From positions 238,972 through 302,971 of the forward strand of contig NW_025938997.1 of the NCBI RefSeq assembly GCF_000764305.2: 64,000 nucleotides of DNA, in the 5' to 3' direction. This document shows, in pieces, positions 25,001 through 33,300 of this stretch. Position 1 is the first letter of the stretch; every line of letters starts with the position of its first letter. The stretch is from Hyalella azteca. Lineage: Eukaryota > Arthropoda > Malacostraca > Amphipoda > Hyalellidae. The translations under genes were made by a program, and so were the position numbers. The notes under the pieces were generated by a model. The model had not been told where the DNA came from, searched no databases, and saw only the letters and a list, made by a program, of their open reading frames with translations.

Positions 25001-28000
25001 AGAAGCGTCTATCCCATTACACCTTCACTCATGTGTCTTGGGAAGACTCTTCCACATAAAATACAATAGCACCACACCCAAGCCTTGAATATTACTACGA
25101 CATTAGCCTTGGCATCTTCCTTCCAAGCCCCATCTCCCTCACTGATGACATCTTTTTGAAAATATTCATTTTCTACATCCACATCTGAAACAACAAACAC
25201 GTCTATATCGTCGTTGATGTTGTTATTGCGGTCAAAACTACAGGCCATACAAGCTCCGCAAGTAACAGGCTGGCATGCTGGTCATCATCGTGAACTCGCA
25301 TACACACACACATGCACTAAACGACGACAATCGATACTGGAATCAAGGGGTTGTGAAATTGCAATATTTTATACAAGCGTTTGTTTCTTGGCCTTTACTA
25401 TTGCCCAAAACCTTCTACAGATACATGAAACAAGTTGCACACCACTGTGTTGCTCTTCAATACTCCAAATCTGCATGAACTTCATTCGGTAGGCATAACC
25501 GCACATAACATTAGTTCACACAAATACTAAAAAATATAACTCAGTACTCACTGCAGTGAGTGACAGAGAGCGCATTTTTTGTCGACGAAAACGCGAAGTC
25601 ACGGACAGACAGACGGACGGACGGACATGACGAGCACAATAGCACCTATTTTCCATAAATGAAAAAATGCGCTAAAAAGTAAATGTAATAGGTATTTCGT
25701 TTATGTTAAAAAATTTTAAACTGTCTTCCCGTCAGCAAGCGTCTCATGCCCGGCTAATGCCAGCTATGAGGCATTGCCTGCGCCGACCTGCGCCACTGAG
25801 GCGGAGGTCTGCGCCGCCAAGACCGTCTGTAACGGCGGCAACAAAACAGGGCTGCTCTGCCACCAGCTCTTCTCTTGCCAAGCCCCTACCAGCGCCTTCG
25901 TCAGGAGCCCAGTACTGCGGCAGGAAGTTGATGGTAGGTTGTAATGCTAGTGCTGGGGGTTGTTCACGTAGTGCGCTAAGTACTCGTAGTGTGTGGTGCG
26001 TTGGTGTGTATTATTGCTACGGCAACATTGAACAGCTTGTAGTACGTAGTGCTTGTGTTACTGAAGTACAAAAACTAGGGAAGGAATATGCGGAGGAGTG
26101 GGTGCTGTTGTAAGGAAATGCATGCATTGCATTCAGTGATAGTCTTGCATTTAGTACTATTGGTGAATAAAGTGCAGGAAGTTTTAATACTGACAGCAGT
26201 GCAATAGTGCATAACTATTTATGTGCATGTAGTGTTATTAGCGAGAGTTATGAATATAGTGATATTGTGTATAATGTCCTCAGTTTTTGTTATTTTCTCA
26301 CTGCAATCCATGTTCATGTAGCCGAATGTATCACCGAACCCTAGCAGGCTCTTTTACACATGTTATTACTATTAAAGTATTGTCGTCACTTATTTGCTTG
26401 AATCGCATATTAACTAGGAATTTAATAAATAAAAAACTCCACAAAAATTCATCATAACTTCATACAAACGTTTCGGAGTCCAGCTCTATCGTCAGTTCAA
26501 AGATTCTAGAATGCGTATGAAATCACAAGTTAATACAAGTGAAAATCAAGGAACTGATTAAATTTCAGTTTCTAAATTTACAAATAATAGACAAAGCACA
26601 AGAAAAAACAGCAAAACCTATCTATTCACAATCTCAAGGGGATATGAGATAAAAGCTGAAATAAAACGAGGCCAAAGTTAAAAAATGTACAATGATGCTA
26701 AAATGCGCAGATCTGATGTACCGGAAGTAGTGGAAGCTGACACCTTAGAGTCACTGTCAGATACAGGAACATTGCACTGAACTGCCTTTATGAACTGTCC
26801 AGTCCTGCCTTTATGCTCTGCGACCCTATAATAAAGATTGCGTGACGTCATACCGACGTACGCAGATGCACATCGAGCGCCACAATGATGATAAACTATA
26901 GGGACGATCGCATTTGAATATGGAGCATATCTTTATATGTAAAGAAAGAATCGATTTTGAAATTGTTTACCCACACAACTTAACATTTGACCTTTGCGAA
27001 GTATCTATTAAACAAGACTTTCAATTCTCTCGACATAGCTTCGGACGGCGGACCGAAGTACGGAAAATAATAATGAACTGCGTTCCTACTGTTGCGCTCG
27101 GGAGCAATCTCACTTTATCGCTTCGACATAAATTTTTTAATGCTATGCACGCTGAATTTGAATCTTTGCGCAATAGTTTCTCGCTTAGTGGATTTCTGGG
27201 AAATTTGGTGTTTACATCCAAATCAAGAAATTAATGTCGAAGATATACAGTGAGGTTGCTCCCGAGCGCGATAGTAGGAACGTAGTTTATTGTTATTTTC
27301 TATACTTCGGCCTTGCGTCCGAAGCTATGTAGGGAGAATTAAAAGTCTTGGTTAATAGATTCTTCCCAAATGTCAATCTTTAAGTTGTGTTGGTAAACAA
27401 TTTCAAAATCGGTTCTTTCTTTGGATACAAAGATATGCTCCCTGTTCAAATGCAATCGTCCCTAGCTTAACAATATTGTTGTGCTCAATGTGGTTACAAT
27501 GGCCCAGTGGTTACAGTTCAGAGTACCAAGATTGGTGCAGAAGGCGCGGGTTCGATCTCAGCTCTGTGCGCCAGTTTCTGGTCAGAATCGGCAAGGAGGC
27601 CGGGCGGTTAAGCACAGCAGAATTGTAGCAGTGAGTTGCGAGTTCGAGACCGCAAAATTCTGTGAATGTTCTGCGATGGGATGACGTCACGCAATATTTA
27701 TTCTAGGGTCGTAGAACATAAGGGCAGAAGCATTATTAATGACAGAGCATAAGGGCAGGAATGGACAGTTGCTTTCACGCCCCTTCATTCGGCTGTGCGT
27801 ACTCATTGCAACATTACACATGCCGAGCAGTGCAATGTTCCTGTATCTGACAGTGACTCTATAAGGTGTTAGCTTCCACTTCCGGTACTTCAGATCTGCG
27901 CATTTTAGAAACGTTTTTCATTTTTTAAACTTAAGCCCAGTTTTAATTTAGCTTTTAGCTCATATCCCCACAAGATTGAGAATAGATAGGTTTTGCGCTT

Positions 28001-31000
28001 GTTTTGTTTCTTCTCCTTTGTCATTTATTTGTAAATTTAAATTTTAATTTCAGTTCCGTGACTTTCAATTGTACTAACTTGTGATTTCATGTTCATTCTA
28101 GAATCTTTGAACTGACGATGGAGCTGGACTCTGAAACATTTTCTATAATATATGATGAACTTATTTGGATTTTTCTTTGCATTTAAATTCCTAGTTATCA
28201 ATATTATTTTGTCACGATGTTTGAATTATACCTTCCAATTAACCTAAAGTAATACTTTGCGCGTATTTTATTCCGAGGTCTATATACTTCACTCGCTTTG
28301 TTTGTTTTTCCTAAGCATTATTTATAATTTTAGCATCAGAAACGTTTGGAGAAATCCAAGAAGACTTATTCTATATTCAGCAATGTTTGGCTCAATCATT
28401 AGAATTCCTGTAACTTTTTTCTCAAGATTGCATGGATGCTGGCTTCCAGCCCAGCATCCAAATCGACGATCCGAAAAACGGCTCGTTTTCGGTCAGTTGT
28501 AACGGCAGAGGCGAGATTTTCGTGCCCGACGATGCAGTGTCGATTCTGTGCAACGAAGACCTTATGTGTCTGCCTTCGGGCAAATTTGTGGTGAGTGCAC
28601 CACGCCATGTGTCTGCCTTCGAGCAGCTTTGTGGTGAGAGTAGGATGAGATGGAATTCCTCAAAAGGATTTTTTTAATTATCAAAGTAGCACATTTTTTG
28701 TGACTGTACCCGTAGTTTTGTGTTGCATAGTTCATCATTAGGTAAATTAAATTCATGACTCCCCTGAAATTTCGTCTCGCATCCGAATTCATCTCCGATC
28801 ACTGCCATGGCGATGAAAATATTAGAGGTCGTTGTAAATCAGTTTTTTTTTAATTCGATTAGATTGCATGTTCACACGAGTCAACCGGTCACGTACTTGG
28901 TTCATCTGACTGCTTGAACGACGCCGGGATGAGTCGGAACGACAGCCAAAGTGGCGTTACCGACATAACCTCAGAACTTTGACCGCGCTCCCAAATTTTA
29001 CTGGCCGAAGATCATGGGCCTGCGACATGTTACCTTAGGACTTGGGTCACTGTCCAGCCTTAAACACCTAATAATAAGTCCGTAGGCTTTGGTATCGAAA
29101 GTCGTTTATGCTCACGCAGCGGACGGACTAAGTCCACGTAGCGATTTAAGTACACGTAGCGGCCTAAATGCACGTATATCGGCTTGAAGAATCGTCAGTT
29201 ATTGGCTGATAGAGTAACGAACTCCTAACTATTTTTAATATATTGGACAAAGAATGATTCCGTCTAAATCAATAACGTCATTTAAATTTACAATGCCATA
29301 CATTTTGAAATCATAAAATAATCATAATTTTCTATCATGTCGCGTGGTCAGGACACCCGCACAACGTGCTCAAAGTTCTACAAGTGTGTGTCGATGCGCC
29401 CTGTGTTGACCAACGTGGACTCCTACTGCGCTGCCGGCCAAGTGCTACTTTACGAGACCCTTGCCTGTGTGCCGCAGAACACTGGTGAGTCGAAGCCGTC
29501 AGTTGAACAATCAATCGTCAGAAAACGATTGAGTCCAAGCATTAAAGGTGGGCACTGCAGAACTCTGGAGTAGGGTGAAAATTTATAGTTCTAATTCAAA
29601 TCAGTTCCTCCCATCGGCCAGCTCGGAGTTTCAATTCAAAACGGATACTATTGCGCTCTCCACCCGGTCCTCATATTTCAGGAAATTAAAATATCGTGCA
29701 AAACAAACGAATGCATTTTTTGTTTCAATGTGTAACTTTCACCATTTCACTCATTTGCAATATTACACCCTACTCAGGCGTAAATATAACAAATGTTAGT
29801 GATGCAATTGTTTTCCTGTGCAGCGAACTACCGACTGTGCGGGTCCTCCATGCCGGTCTCTGACACAGACTCCATCCTCCCCATTCATGAACTACCCTCC
29901 ACCCCTGCCATAACGCCTTCCCCCCACCCTGCCGTCACCGAGTTTTTAACCCATGAGTACAACACCACGCTAGTGTGCACCCGCGACCAAGAGATCCCTC
30001 GTAACGAACAAGTGCTCAGGTTCAACTGTGACTTCGTCCCCCAGTGTGGACCTGGCGGCGTCTACAAGGTAAGTGTTGCAAGCGCCAGTCTGAACTGTGA
30101 AGTATAGATCTTATAGTATATAGGGTGGCCCAGTGGTTAAAGTTCAGAGTACCAGGATTAGAGCAAAGAGGCGCGGGTTCGATCTCAGCTCTGCGCGCTA
30201 GTTTCTGGTCAGAATTGGCGAGGAGGCCGGGCGGTTAAGCACAGCAAAATTGTAGCAGTGAGTTGCGAGTTCGAGACCGCAAAATGCTGTGAATGTTTCT
30301 GCGATGTTAAGAATCGGCAACAAGCCTACGGCCTACTAAACGCTGAAACCGCTATTATTTTTTTATAAAAGTCTCACCTTGACTATCCCACTCTAGAAAT
30401 GCCTTCTAGCGGGCCCATACCTGCATGAAGTATTCTCTGGTACGCCACACGCCACATTTGGTTCATGTTCAACGAAACATTTTAAACGGATGTTTTGGGC
30501 TTAACGGTGTTTTGCCTCAGTAGTTGTTCGGCCAGGGGTCAATTAACATGCTAATCACTTATGAATGGACGTTTACTCGCTTGCCAATTAATAATTAGTT
30601 TTTAAGTAGGCTATACAAACAGATTGCGATAACAACCAAGGGTTTGAGAGAAATAAAATATTTATAATAATTGTCCTCGATTCGTTCATGTCTGTAATTT
30701 GATACTTGATCGCCGTCCTCCGAGCCATTGAAACGAAATCATCAGCAAGCGTGAATAGTTCGTTTGAGATGCAAAGATTTACCGCATCAGATGGCCGATC
30801 ACAGACATGGATATGGTTTTAGACATTTAGATATGCCTCATCTTGAGCATTAATAAGGTCAATAAGGTCATCTTGAGCATAAGTCGAGAATTAACAGTAT
30901 TACATGTCATCGTCGGGATTTCTAACGTGAAGATTAAAGTACGGGTTGTCAATAATTAGCTCTAAGGAATCATCCATTTGGATTTGAATGAATGTGAACG

Positions 31001-31926
31001 GATTTGAATGAATGTGAACGAATCAATTTGTACCCAAGCGAAGTTAAGCTAATATTTCGCTGGCTGCGACGAACATTTCTTTGCATTAAAGTAAGGAAAC
31101 CCACAAACTATATGCATGTTAGTGGCTGCAAAACCACCATCACATTTATATACCTTCTCCTGCTCGAACATGTTATATATGGGAGAGAGTAGCTTATGAA
31201 GTTGAGTTCGTAAACCAAGAACACCGCAAGTCCGCAGCCTCTGCTCAAGTCTGAATCGCCTTCATGGATGTTCAATCCCAGCATGGCCCTTACCTCCACA
31301 ATTACCCCGACTCTCCTTTCTAACATAGCCGGACATAACCTAACCTCATTGCTGCAGCGCGGTGGAGAGTTGGAGTTAAGTTGAAAGGTTGAGACGGTCA
31401 TTGGTGGCGCCATCATTAAGTTACACAACCATGGAGACGAGGCTGACTTGAGCTGCAGACCTAGGGTGCTGTGGTTTTAAGCACTACAAAACTATGTGGC
31501 TCACAGTGTTGCTAGCTTTGTCTGTGACTTCGTAGCTCTGAAGGTGAGCGTAGCTGTGCATGTTTCGTGGCTGTAGGGCGAGTCTAAGAGTTAAATTTGT
31601 GGCAACGACTGCGCTACCTCCACGGACATCTCGTGTTACAGCCAAGTAATGCAATAGTCATCAAGTACCCCTACGTAGTATCAAGTGCATCGAATACCCT
31701 AATTATCACTAAGTACTGTCAAGTCCTTACAAGTAGCTGTGAGCCACCACGCAGAGCCCCCAAACAACCCACAGTACCACTAACCCCCGGCAGGGCGTGC
31801 GGCGTCTGTGCGACAAGTTCTACGTGTGCCGCTGGGACGGCGCAAACTTCTCTCTCGAGGAGAGCGTCTGCTCCAACAGCAACCACCGCTTCAGCTACGA
31901 CACCGTCACCTGCGTCAGCCTTGAGG
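12973..31926 (+). CDS. Secreted multi-domain chitin-binding (peritrophin-like) protein, partial at both ends
   Basis: Twenty exons with GT-AG introns: 12973-13072, 13494-13587, 14140-14282, 15679-15990, 16267-16485, 16729-16938, 17210-17431, 17709-17945, 18249-18449, 18675-18881, 19616-19855, 20843-21040, 21459-21695, 22875-22984, 24546-24672, 25736-25933, 28427-28590, 29352-29484, 29824-30068, 31794-31926. They total 3730 nt, about 1243 residues, and every junction keeps frame; nearly all module borders are phase 1. Order: signal peptide, canonical CBM14, four A-B-C units, then D1 and D2. CBM14/peritrophin-A domains bind chitin in cuticle or the gut peritrophic matrix; that role is inferred here. 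The ATG exon is upstream and not identified, and the last donor (phase 1) points to further exons beyond the N gap. Exon edges were picked by eye from frame, phase and splice consensus. The donor after 18449 (GTGATC) is weak. Confidence 0.85.
13494..14282 (+). CDS. Two exons: canonical CBM14 (peritrophin-A) domain
   Basis: Exons 13494-13587 and 14140-14282 join in phase 2 inside the diagnostic motif: GVFPHPRNCTWYYR | CYDRHG. All six family cysteines are present (CPSVG..., NC, RC, FEC, DQC, HTC), with the aromatic residues of the chitin-binding face (W-Y-Y) and the FEC..GTVFSDALDQCV block. This is the only domain in the gene with full canonical CBM14 character. The phase-2 intron between its exons carries two minisatellites, one at each splice site. 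Confidence 0.9.
13588..13650. repeat. 16-bp minisatellite starting at a donor site
   Basis: The exon ends TGGTATTACAG and the intron continues as four copies of GTACGTGGTACTACAG. Each copy has a consensus donor (CAG|GTACGT) and an acceptor-like TACTACAG, so the true junction is at least fourfold ambiguous by motif. The first donor is chosen because it joins TAC AG to G TGT and rebuilds the Y-Y-R-C motif of CBM14. Confidence 0.9.
13797..14139. repeat. 51-bp minisatellite ending at an acceptor site
   Basis: About six copies of a unit GACAGGTGTAGCCCACAATA...AAGACAATACCGTGACGTCC. The real acceptor reads GTGACGTCCCCGTGACAG|GTGTTACG, while the repeat copies read GTGACGTCCTCGAGACAG|GTGTAGCC, so the array is built from the intron-exon boundary itself. 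Confidence 0.9.
14283..14610. repeat. Degenerate repeats of about 45 bp after a donor site
   Basis: Units with CAACCCATTCCCGACCCCAC and CATCCCGCCCGATGAGAACT run from the donor onwards. The donor-side string GTGAGTGAGCAATGCCACAA recurs at about 14516 as GATGAGTGAGCAATGCCACAA, less one base. The stretch from here to 15678 otherwise holds nothing recognisable. Confidence 0.65.
15679..16938 (+). CDS. A-B-C unit 1 (exons 15679-15990, 16267-16485, 16729-16938)
   Basis: A1 opens with a Pro/Thr/Ser linker of 9-residue repeats (YPSTPPTPP, YTSTPPTPP), likely O-glycosylated, then cysteines spaced 6-5-15-6-8-12. B1 has an upstream FLC, then CEDRVGGC and spacings close to 12-6-4-7-5-12-12, the last loop CPPLHHFDPHANTC being CBM14-like. 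C1 has six cysteines (19-6-5-9-5), starts after a Ser-rich stretch and lacks the final two CBM14 loops, ending in a Pro-rich tail. All three exons are symmetrical phase 1-1. Against CBM14 the aromatic ligand residues are mostly missing, so chitin binding by these modules is uncertain. Confidence 0.85.
17210..18449 (+). CDS. A-B-C unit 2 (exons 17210-17431, 17709-17945, 18249-18449)
   Basis: A2: STC, then CSVEMSGCRIAHFC with spacings 6-5-15-6-8-12, the same as A1. B2: ELC, then CEDVIEGCRDARYC, spacings 11-6-5-11-5-12-12, ending CPVGAKFDVIASRC. C2: ESEC, then CGVVGEECRELPGC, spacings 14-6-5-9-5, ending CRRYFAC. Introns are short (263-303 bp) and all phase 1. The C2 donor (CTG|GTGATC) departs from consensus; the alternative GTGAG-type donors nearby break frame. 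Confidence 0.85.
18675..21040 (+). CDS. A-B-C unit 3 (exons 18675-18881, 19616-19855, 20843-21040)
   Basis: A3: PPPC, then spacings 7-5-15-6-9-12 (CPPSFSSTSFVPQVVVC is the 15-residue loop). B3: SLC, then CEDVVTGCSDRHVC, spacings 12-6-5-12-5-12-11. C3: YPC, then CEPVAETCERRQVC, spacings 12-6-5-9-5, ending CRRLFAC. The A3 donor runs straight into a GGTGGT-rich stretch. The two introns share a direct repeat (about 18965-19110 and 19905-20060). Confidence 0.85.
18965..20060. repeat. Direct repeat pair in two successive introns
   Basis: About 140 bp at 18965-19110 (GGTTAGTGGTGACGACCCAG ... AGGTTCCGCCCAGG) recurs at about 19915-20060 in the same orientation with a few differences. The copies flank exon B3, which could favour unequal exchange. 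Between them, 19140-19330 is GGTGGT-type simple repeat. Confidence 0.75.
21459..25933 (+). CDS. A-B-C unit 4 (exons 21459-21695, 22875-22984 + 24546-24672, 25736-25933)
   Basis: A4: AAC, then CEVAVSGCTRRAVC, spacings 6-5-15-6-8-12. B4 is split by a phase-0 intron: SELC ... CEDKLRHCEDSFVCPPAGIQ joins ILRRCVIKHVC ... CNDADLWDPSLNQC, spacings 12-6-5-10-5-12-12. C4: SVSC, then CATEAEVCAAKTVC, spacings 13-6-5-9-5, ending CHQLFSC. The two parts of B4 sum to 237 nt, close to unsplit B2 (237) and B3 (240). The 1.56-kb B4 intron contains two transposon remnants. Confidence 0.85.
21696..21980. repeat. 66-bp minisatellite copying an exon end plus its donor
   Basis: The exon end CTCAAGGGCGAGTGTCGGTCAG and its donor GTACGTGATT are followed by about four 66-bp units. 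Each repeats TACGACAAACTCAAGG...GTGTTGGT(T/C)GG and a stronger donor, GTAAGTGATT. The unit length keeps frame, but the donor itself reads as a stop (G-T-stop) in the coding frame, so only the first junction is productive. Confidence 0.9.
22250..22874. repeat. 17-bp minisatellite ending at an acceptor site
   Basis: About 36 copies of AGCCACTATGTCCACAG run up to the acceptor of exon B4a, which reads CATTATGTCCACAG|AGTCGG. Each unit ends in the same CCACAG|AG, so dozens of acceptor-like sites precede the real one. Long frames across the array are artefacts. Confidence 0.9.
23413..23565. mobile_element. hAT-like MITE, palindromic core
   Basis: Ends CAGGGCTGGGCAG and CTGCCCACCTCTG are inverted and resemble hAT termini (CAGGGNTGGGCA). 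The core is a dense palindrome of TAGCGG and CCGCTA blocks. I could not find a matching 8-bp target duplication. It lies in the B4 intron. Confidence 0.6.
23571..24443. mobile_element. Degenerate Harbinger-like element in the B4 intron
   Basis: Terminal inverted repeats GGCACGGATGCTAAATAGGG and CCCTATTTAGCATACGGGCC match at 18 of 20 positions, and CACTACGAAG blocks repeat inside both ends. A + strand frame (23740-23934) includes YRFSEQHVILMADIFLGETD, like the N-terminal part of Harbinger nucleases. A - strand frame near 24040-23950 reads like a Myb/SANT-type domain (DIEQKREAWKVLAEEF) with a frameshift. The two-gene layout supports PIF/Harbinger, but no target duplication is visible, so the family call is tentative. 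Confidence 0.5.
25560..25673. mobile_element. Short TIR element with GGAC tetramers, copy 2
   Basis: Ends AGCGCATTTTTTGTC and GAAAAAATGCGCT, with a GGACAGACAGACGGACGG core. It is preceded by the same ACTCAGTACTCACTG string as the copies near 1500 and 44440. It lies in the intron just before exon C4. Confidence 0.65.
26410..28205. mobile_element. Head-to-head pair of Penelope-like element 3' ends (large palindrome)
   Basis: The left half (about 26410-27143) is the diverged reverse complement of the right half (about 27228-28205), loop about 85 bp. Read outward, each arm has a Penelope-type endonuclease tail. Right arm, + strand: VNNFKIGSFFGYKD. Left arm, - strand: VYHHCGARCASAYVG, then MTSRNLYYRVAEHKGR, the GIY-YIG region usually seen as YIGKT..R..EH. 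Both are broken by frameshifts, and a SINE sits in the right arm. Past the coding part each arm carries CTGACGAT(A/G)GAGCTGGACTC then C/T GAAAC, similar to a hammerhead core. It lies in the intron between C4 and D1. Confidence 0.75.
27488..27680 (+). mobile_element. tRNA-derived SINE, copy 2
   Basis: A-box-like TGGCCCAGTGGTTACAG and B-box GGGTTCGATCTC, then AATCGGCAAGGAGGCCGGGCG and GAGTTCGAGACCGCAAAATT. The 3' block (GCCTACGGCC...) is missing. It interrupts the right arm of the Penelope-like palindrome, so it inserted later. Confidence 0.85.
28427..29484 (+). CDS. Module D1: two-exon CBM14-like domain (28427-28590 + 29352-29484)
   Basis: The first exon (phase 1 to 0) has DC, VSC, ILC and LMC. 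The second exon (phase 0 to 1, 133 nt) has TTCSKFYKCVSM, then YCAAGQVLLYETLACVP, which is the C-terminal half of CBM14 with its aromatic C-x-x-F-Y-x-C motif. The whole module has eight cysteines. The intron falls five residues before C-x5-C, almost where B4 is split. A 43-bp copy of the first exon's end and donor follows the junction. Confidence 0.85.
28564..28640. repeat. 43-bp duplication of exon end plus donor
   Basis: ATGTGTCTGCCTTCGGGCAA...TTTGTG|GTGAGTG at 28564 is repeated at 28607 as ATGTGTCTGCCTTCGAGCAG...TTTGTG|GTGAGAG. The first donor keeps frame with D1b and is the better match, so it was chosen. The second copy looks like a minisatellite at its two-copy stage. Confidence 0.85.
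29824..31926 (+). CDS. Module D2: two-exon CBM14-like domain (29824-30068 + 31794-31926)
   Basis: The first exon has RLC, a Pro/Ser/Thr stretch (LPSTPAITPSPHP), LVC, FNC and PQC. The second exon (again exactly 133 nt, phase 0 to 1) has RRLCDKFYVCRWDG, then SVC and VTC. The eight-cysteine plan matches D1. The donor after 31926 is phase 1, so coding continues to the right; the 35-bp minisatellite and the N gap follow directly and I could not find the next exon. Confidence 0.85.
30121..30357 (+). mobile_element. tRNA-derived SINE, copy 3 (full length)
   Basis: GGGTGGCCCAGTGGTTAAAG and GGGTTCGATCTCAG boxes, then the shared body and the 3' block CCTACGGCCTACTAAACGCT. This is the best reference copy of the family. 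It lies in the intron of module D2. Confidence 0.85.
30358..31793. other. Intron of D2, nothing recognised
   Basis: Unique AT-rich sequence with short frames on both strands; no further module exon with the family's cysteine spacing was found. Confidence 0.5.
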
Positions 31927-32234
31927 GTGAGTGGCGGGGGACTCGAGCGTCAGCCTTGAGGGTGAGTGCTGGGAGATTCGAGCGTCAGCTTTGAGGTTGA
32001 GTGGTGGGAGATTCGAGCGTCAGCTTTGAGGGTGAGTGGTGGGAGATTCGAGCGTCAGCTTTGAGGGTGAGTGGTGGGAGATTCGAGCGTCAGCTTTGAG
32101 GGTGAGTGGTGGGAGATTCGAGCGTCAGCCTTGAGGGTGAGTGGTGGGAGATTCGAGCGTCAGCCATGAGGGTGAGTGGTGGGAGATTCGAGCGTCAGCC
32201 ATGAGGGTGAGTGGTGGGAGATTCGAGCGTCAGC
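31912..32234. repeat. 35-bp minisatellite copying the D2 exon end plus donor
   Basis: The exon end GTCAGCCTTGAG|G and donor GTGAGTGG form the start of a 35-bp unit (GTCAGCTTTGAGGGTGAGTG plus GTGGGAGATTCGAGC), repeated about nine times up to the gap. Nearly every copy retains a usable GAGG|GTGAGT donor. The last units before the gap carry the variant GCCATGAG. Confidence 0.95.
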
Positions 32235-32960
32235 NNNNNNNNNNNNNNNNNNNNNNNNNNNNNNNNNNNNNNNNNNNNNNNNNNNNNNNNNNNNNNNNNN
32301 NNNNNNNNNNNNNNNNNNNNNNNNNNNNNNNNNNNNNNNNNNNNNNNNNNNNNNNNNNNNNNNNNNNNNNNNNNNNNNNNNNNNNNNNNNNNNNNNNNNN
32401 NNNNNNNNNNNNNNNNNNNNNNNNNNNNNNNNNNNNNNNNNNNNNNNNNNNNNNNNNNNNNNNNNNNNNNNNNNNNNNNNNNNNNNNNNNNNNNNNNNNN
32501 NNNNNNNNNNNNNNNNNNNNNNNNNNNNNNNNNNNNNNNNNNNNNNNNNNNNNNNNNNNNNNNNNNNNNNNNNNNNNNNNNNNNNNNNNNNNNNNNNNNN
32601 NNNNNNNNNNNNNNNNNNNNNNNNNNNNNNNNNNNNNNNNNNNNNNNNNNNNNNNNNNNNNNNNNNNNNNNNNNNNNNNNNNNNNNNNNNNNNNNNNNNN
32701 NNNNNNNNNNNNNNNNNNNNNNNNNNNNNNNNNNNNNNNNNNNNNNNNNNNNNNNNNNNNNNNNNNNNNNNNNNNNNNNNNNNNNNNNNNNNNNNNNNNN
32801 NNNNNNNNNNNNNNNNNNNNNNNNNNNNNNNNNNNNNNNNNNNNNNNNNNNNNNNNNNNNNNNNNNNNNNNNNNNNNNNNNNNNNNNNNNNNNNNNNNNN
32901 NNNNNNNNNNNNNNNNNNNNNNNNNNNNNNNNNNNNNNNNNNNNNNNNNNNNNNNNNNNN
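32235..32960. other. Assembly gap (726 N)
   Basis: Run of N between two different minisatellites. Its missing content is very probably the segment at 48152-48975, which begins with the left-flank repeat (GCCATGAG variant included) and ends with the right-flank repeat. Confidence 0.95.
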
Positions 32961-33300
32961 GTCACAATACTGACTGACTGCGGTTACAATACTGACTGAC
33001 TGCCGTCACAATACTGACTGACTGCGGTCACAATACTGACTGACTGCCGTCACAATACTGACTGACTGCGGTCACAATACTGACTGACTGCCGTCACAAT
33101 ACTGACTGACTGCGGTCACAATACTGACTGACTGCGGTCATAATACTGACTGACTGCGGTCACAATACTGACTGACTGCGGTCATAATACTGACTGGCTG
33201 CGGTCATAATACTGACAGGCTGCGGTCACAATACTGACTGGCTGAGCTCACAATACTGACTGACTGCGGTCATAATACTGACTGGCTGCGGCCGCACCGA
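32961..33300. repeat. 22-bp minisatellite
   Basis: About 15 copies of TGCGGTCACAATACTGACTGAC with CGGTC/CCGTC alternation, decaying to the right. The same unit appears at 48911-48975 in the misplaced segment. Confidence 0.95.

Noticed and set aside
26914..27234. 106-residue + strand frame as a host gene
   Set aside because: It is antisense to the left arm of the Penelope-like palindrome, where the endonuclease-tail motifs read on the - strand.
30121..30200. tRNA gene
   Set aside because: Pol III boxes are present but the fold is incomplete and the unit recurs with a fixed non-tRNA body, so it is a SINE head.
32141..32999. Long open frames on both strands across 32141-32999
   Set aside because: They consist almost wholly of the N gap plus minisatellite and cannot be evaluated as coding.
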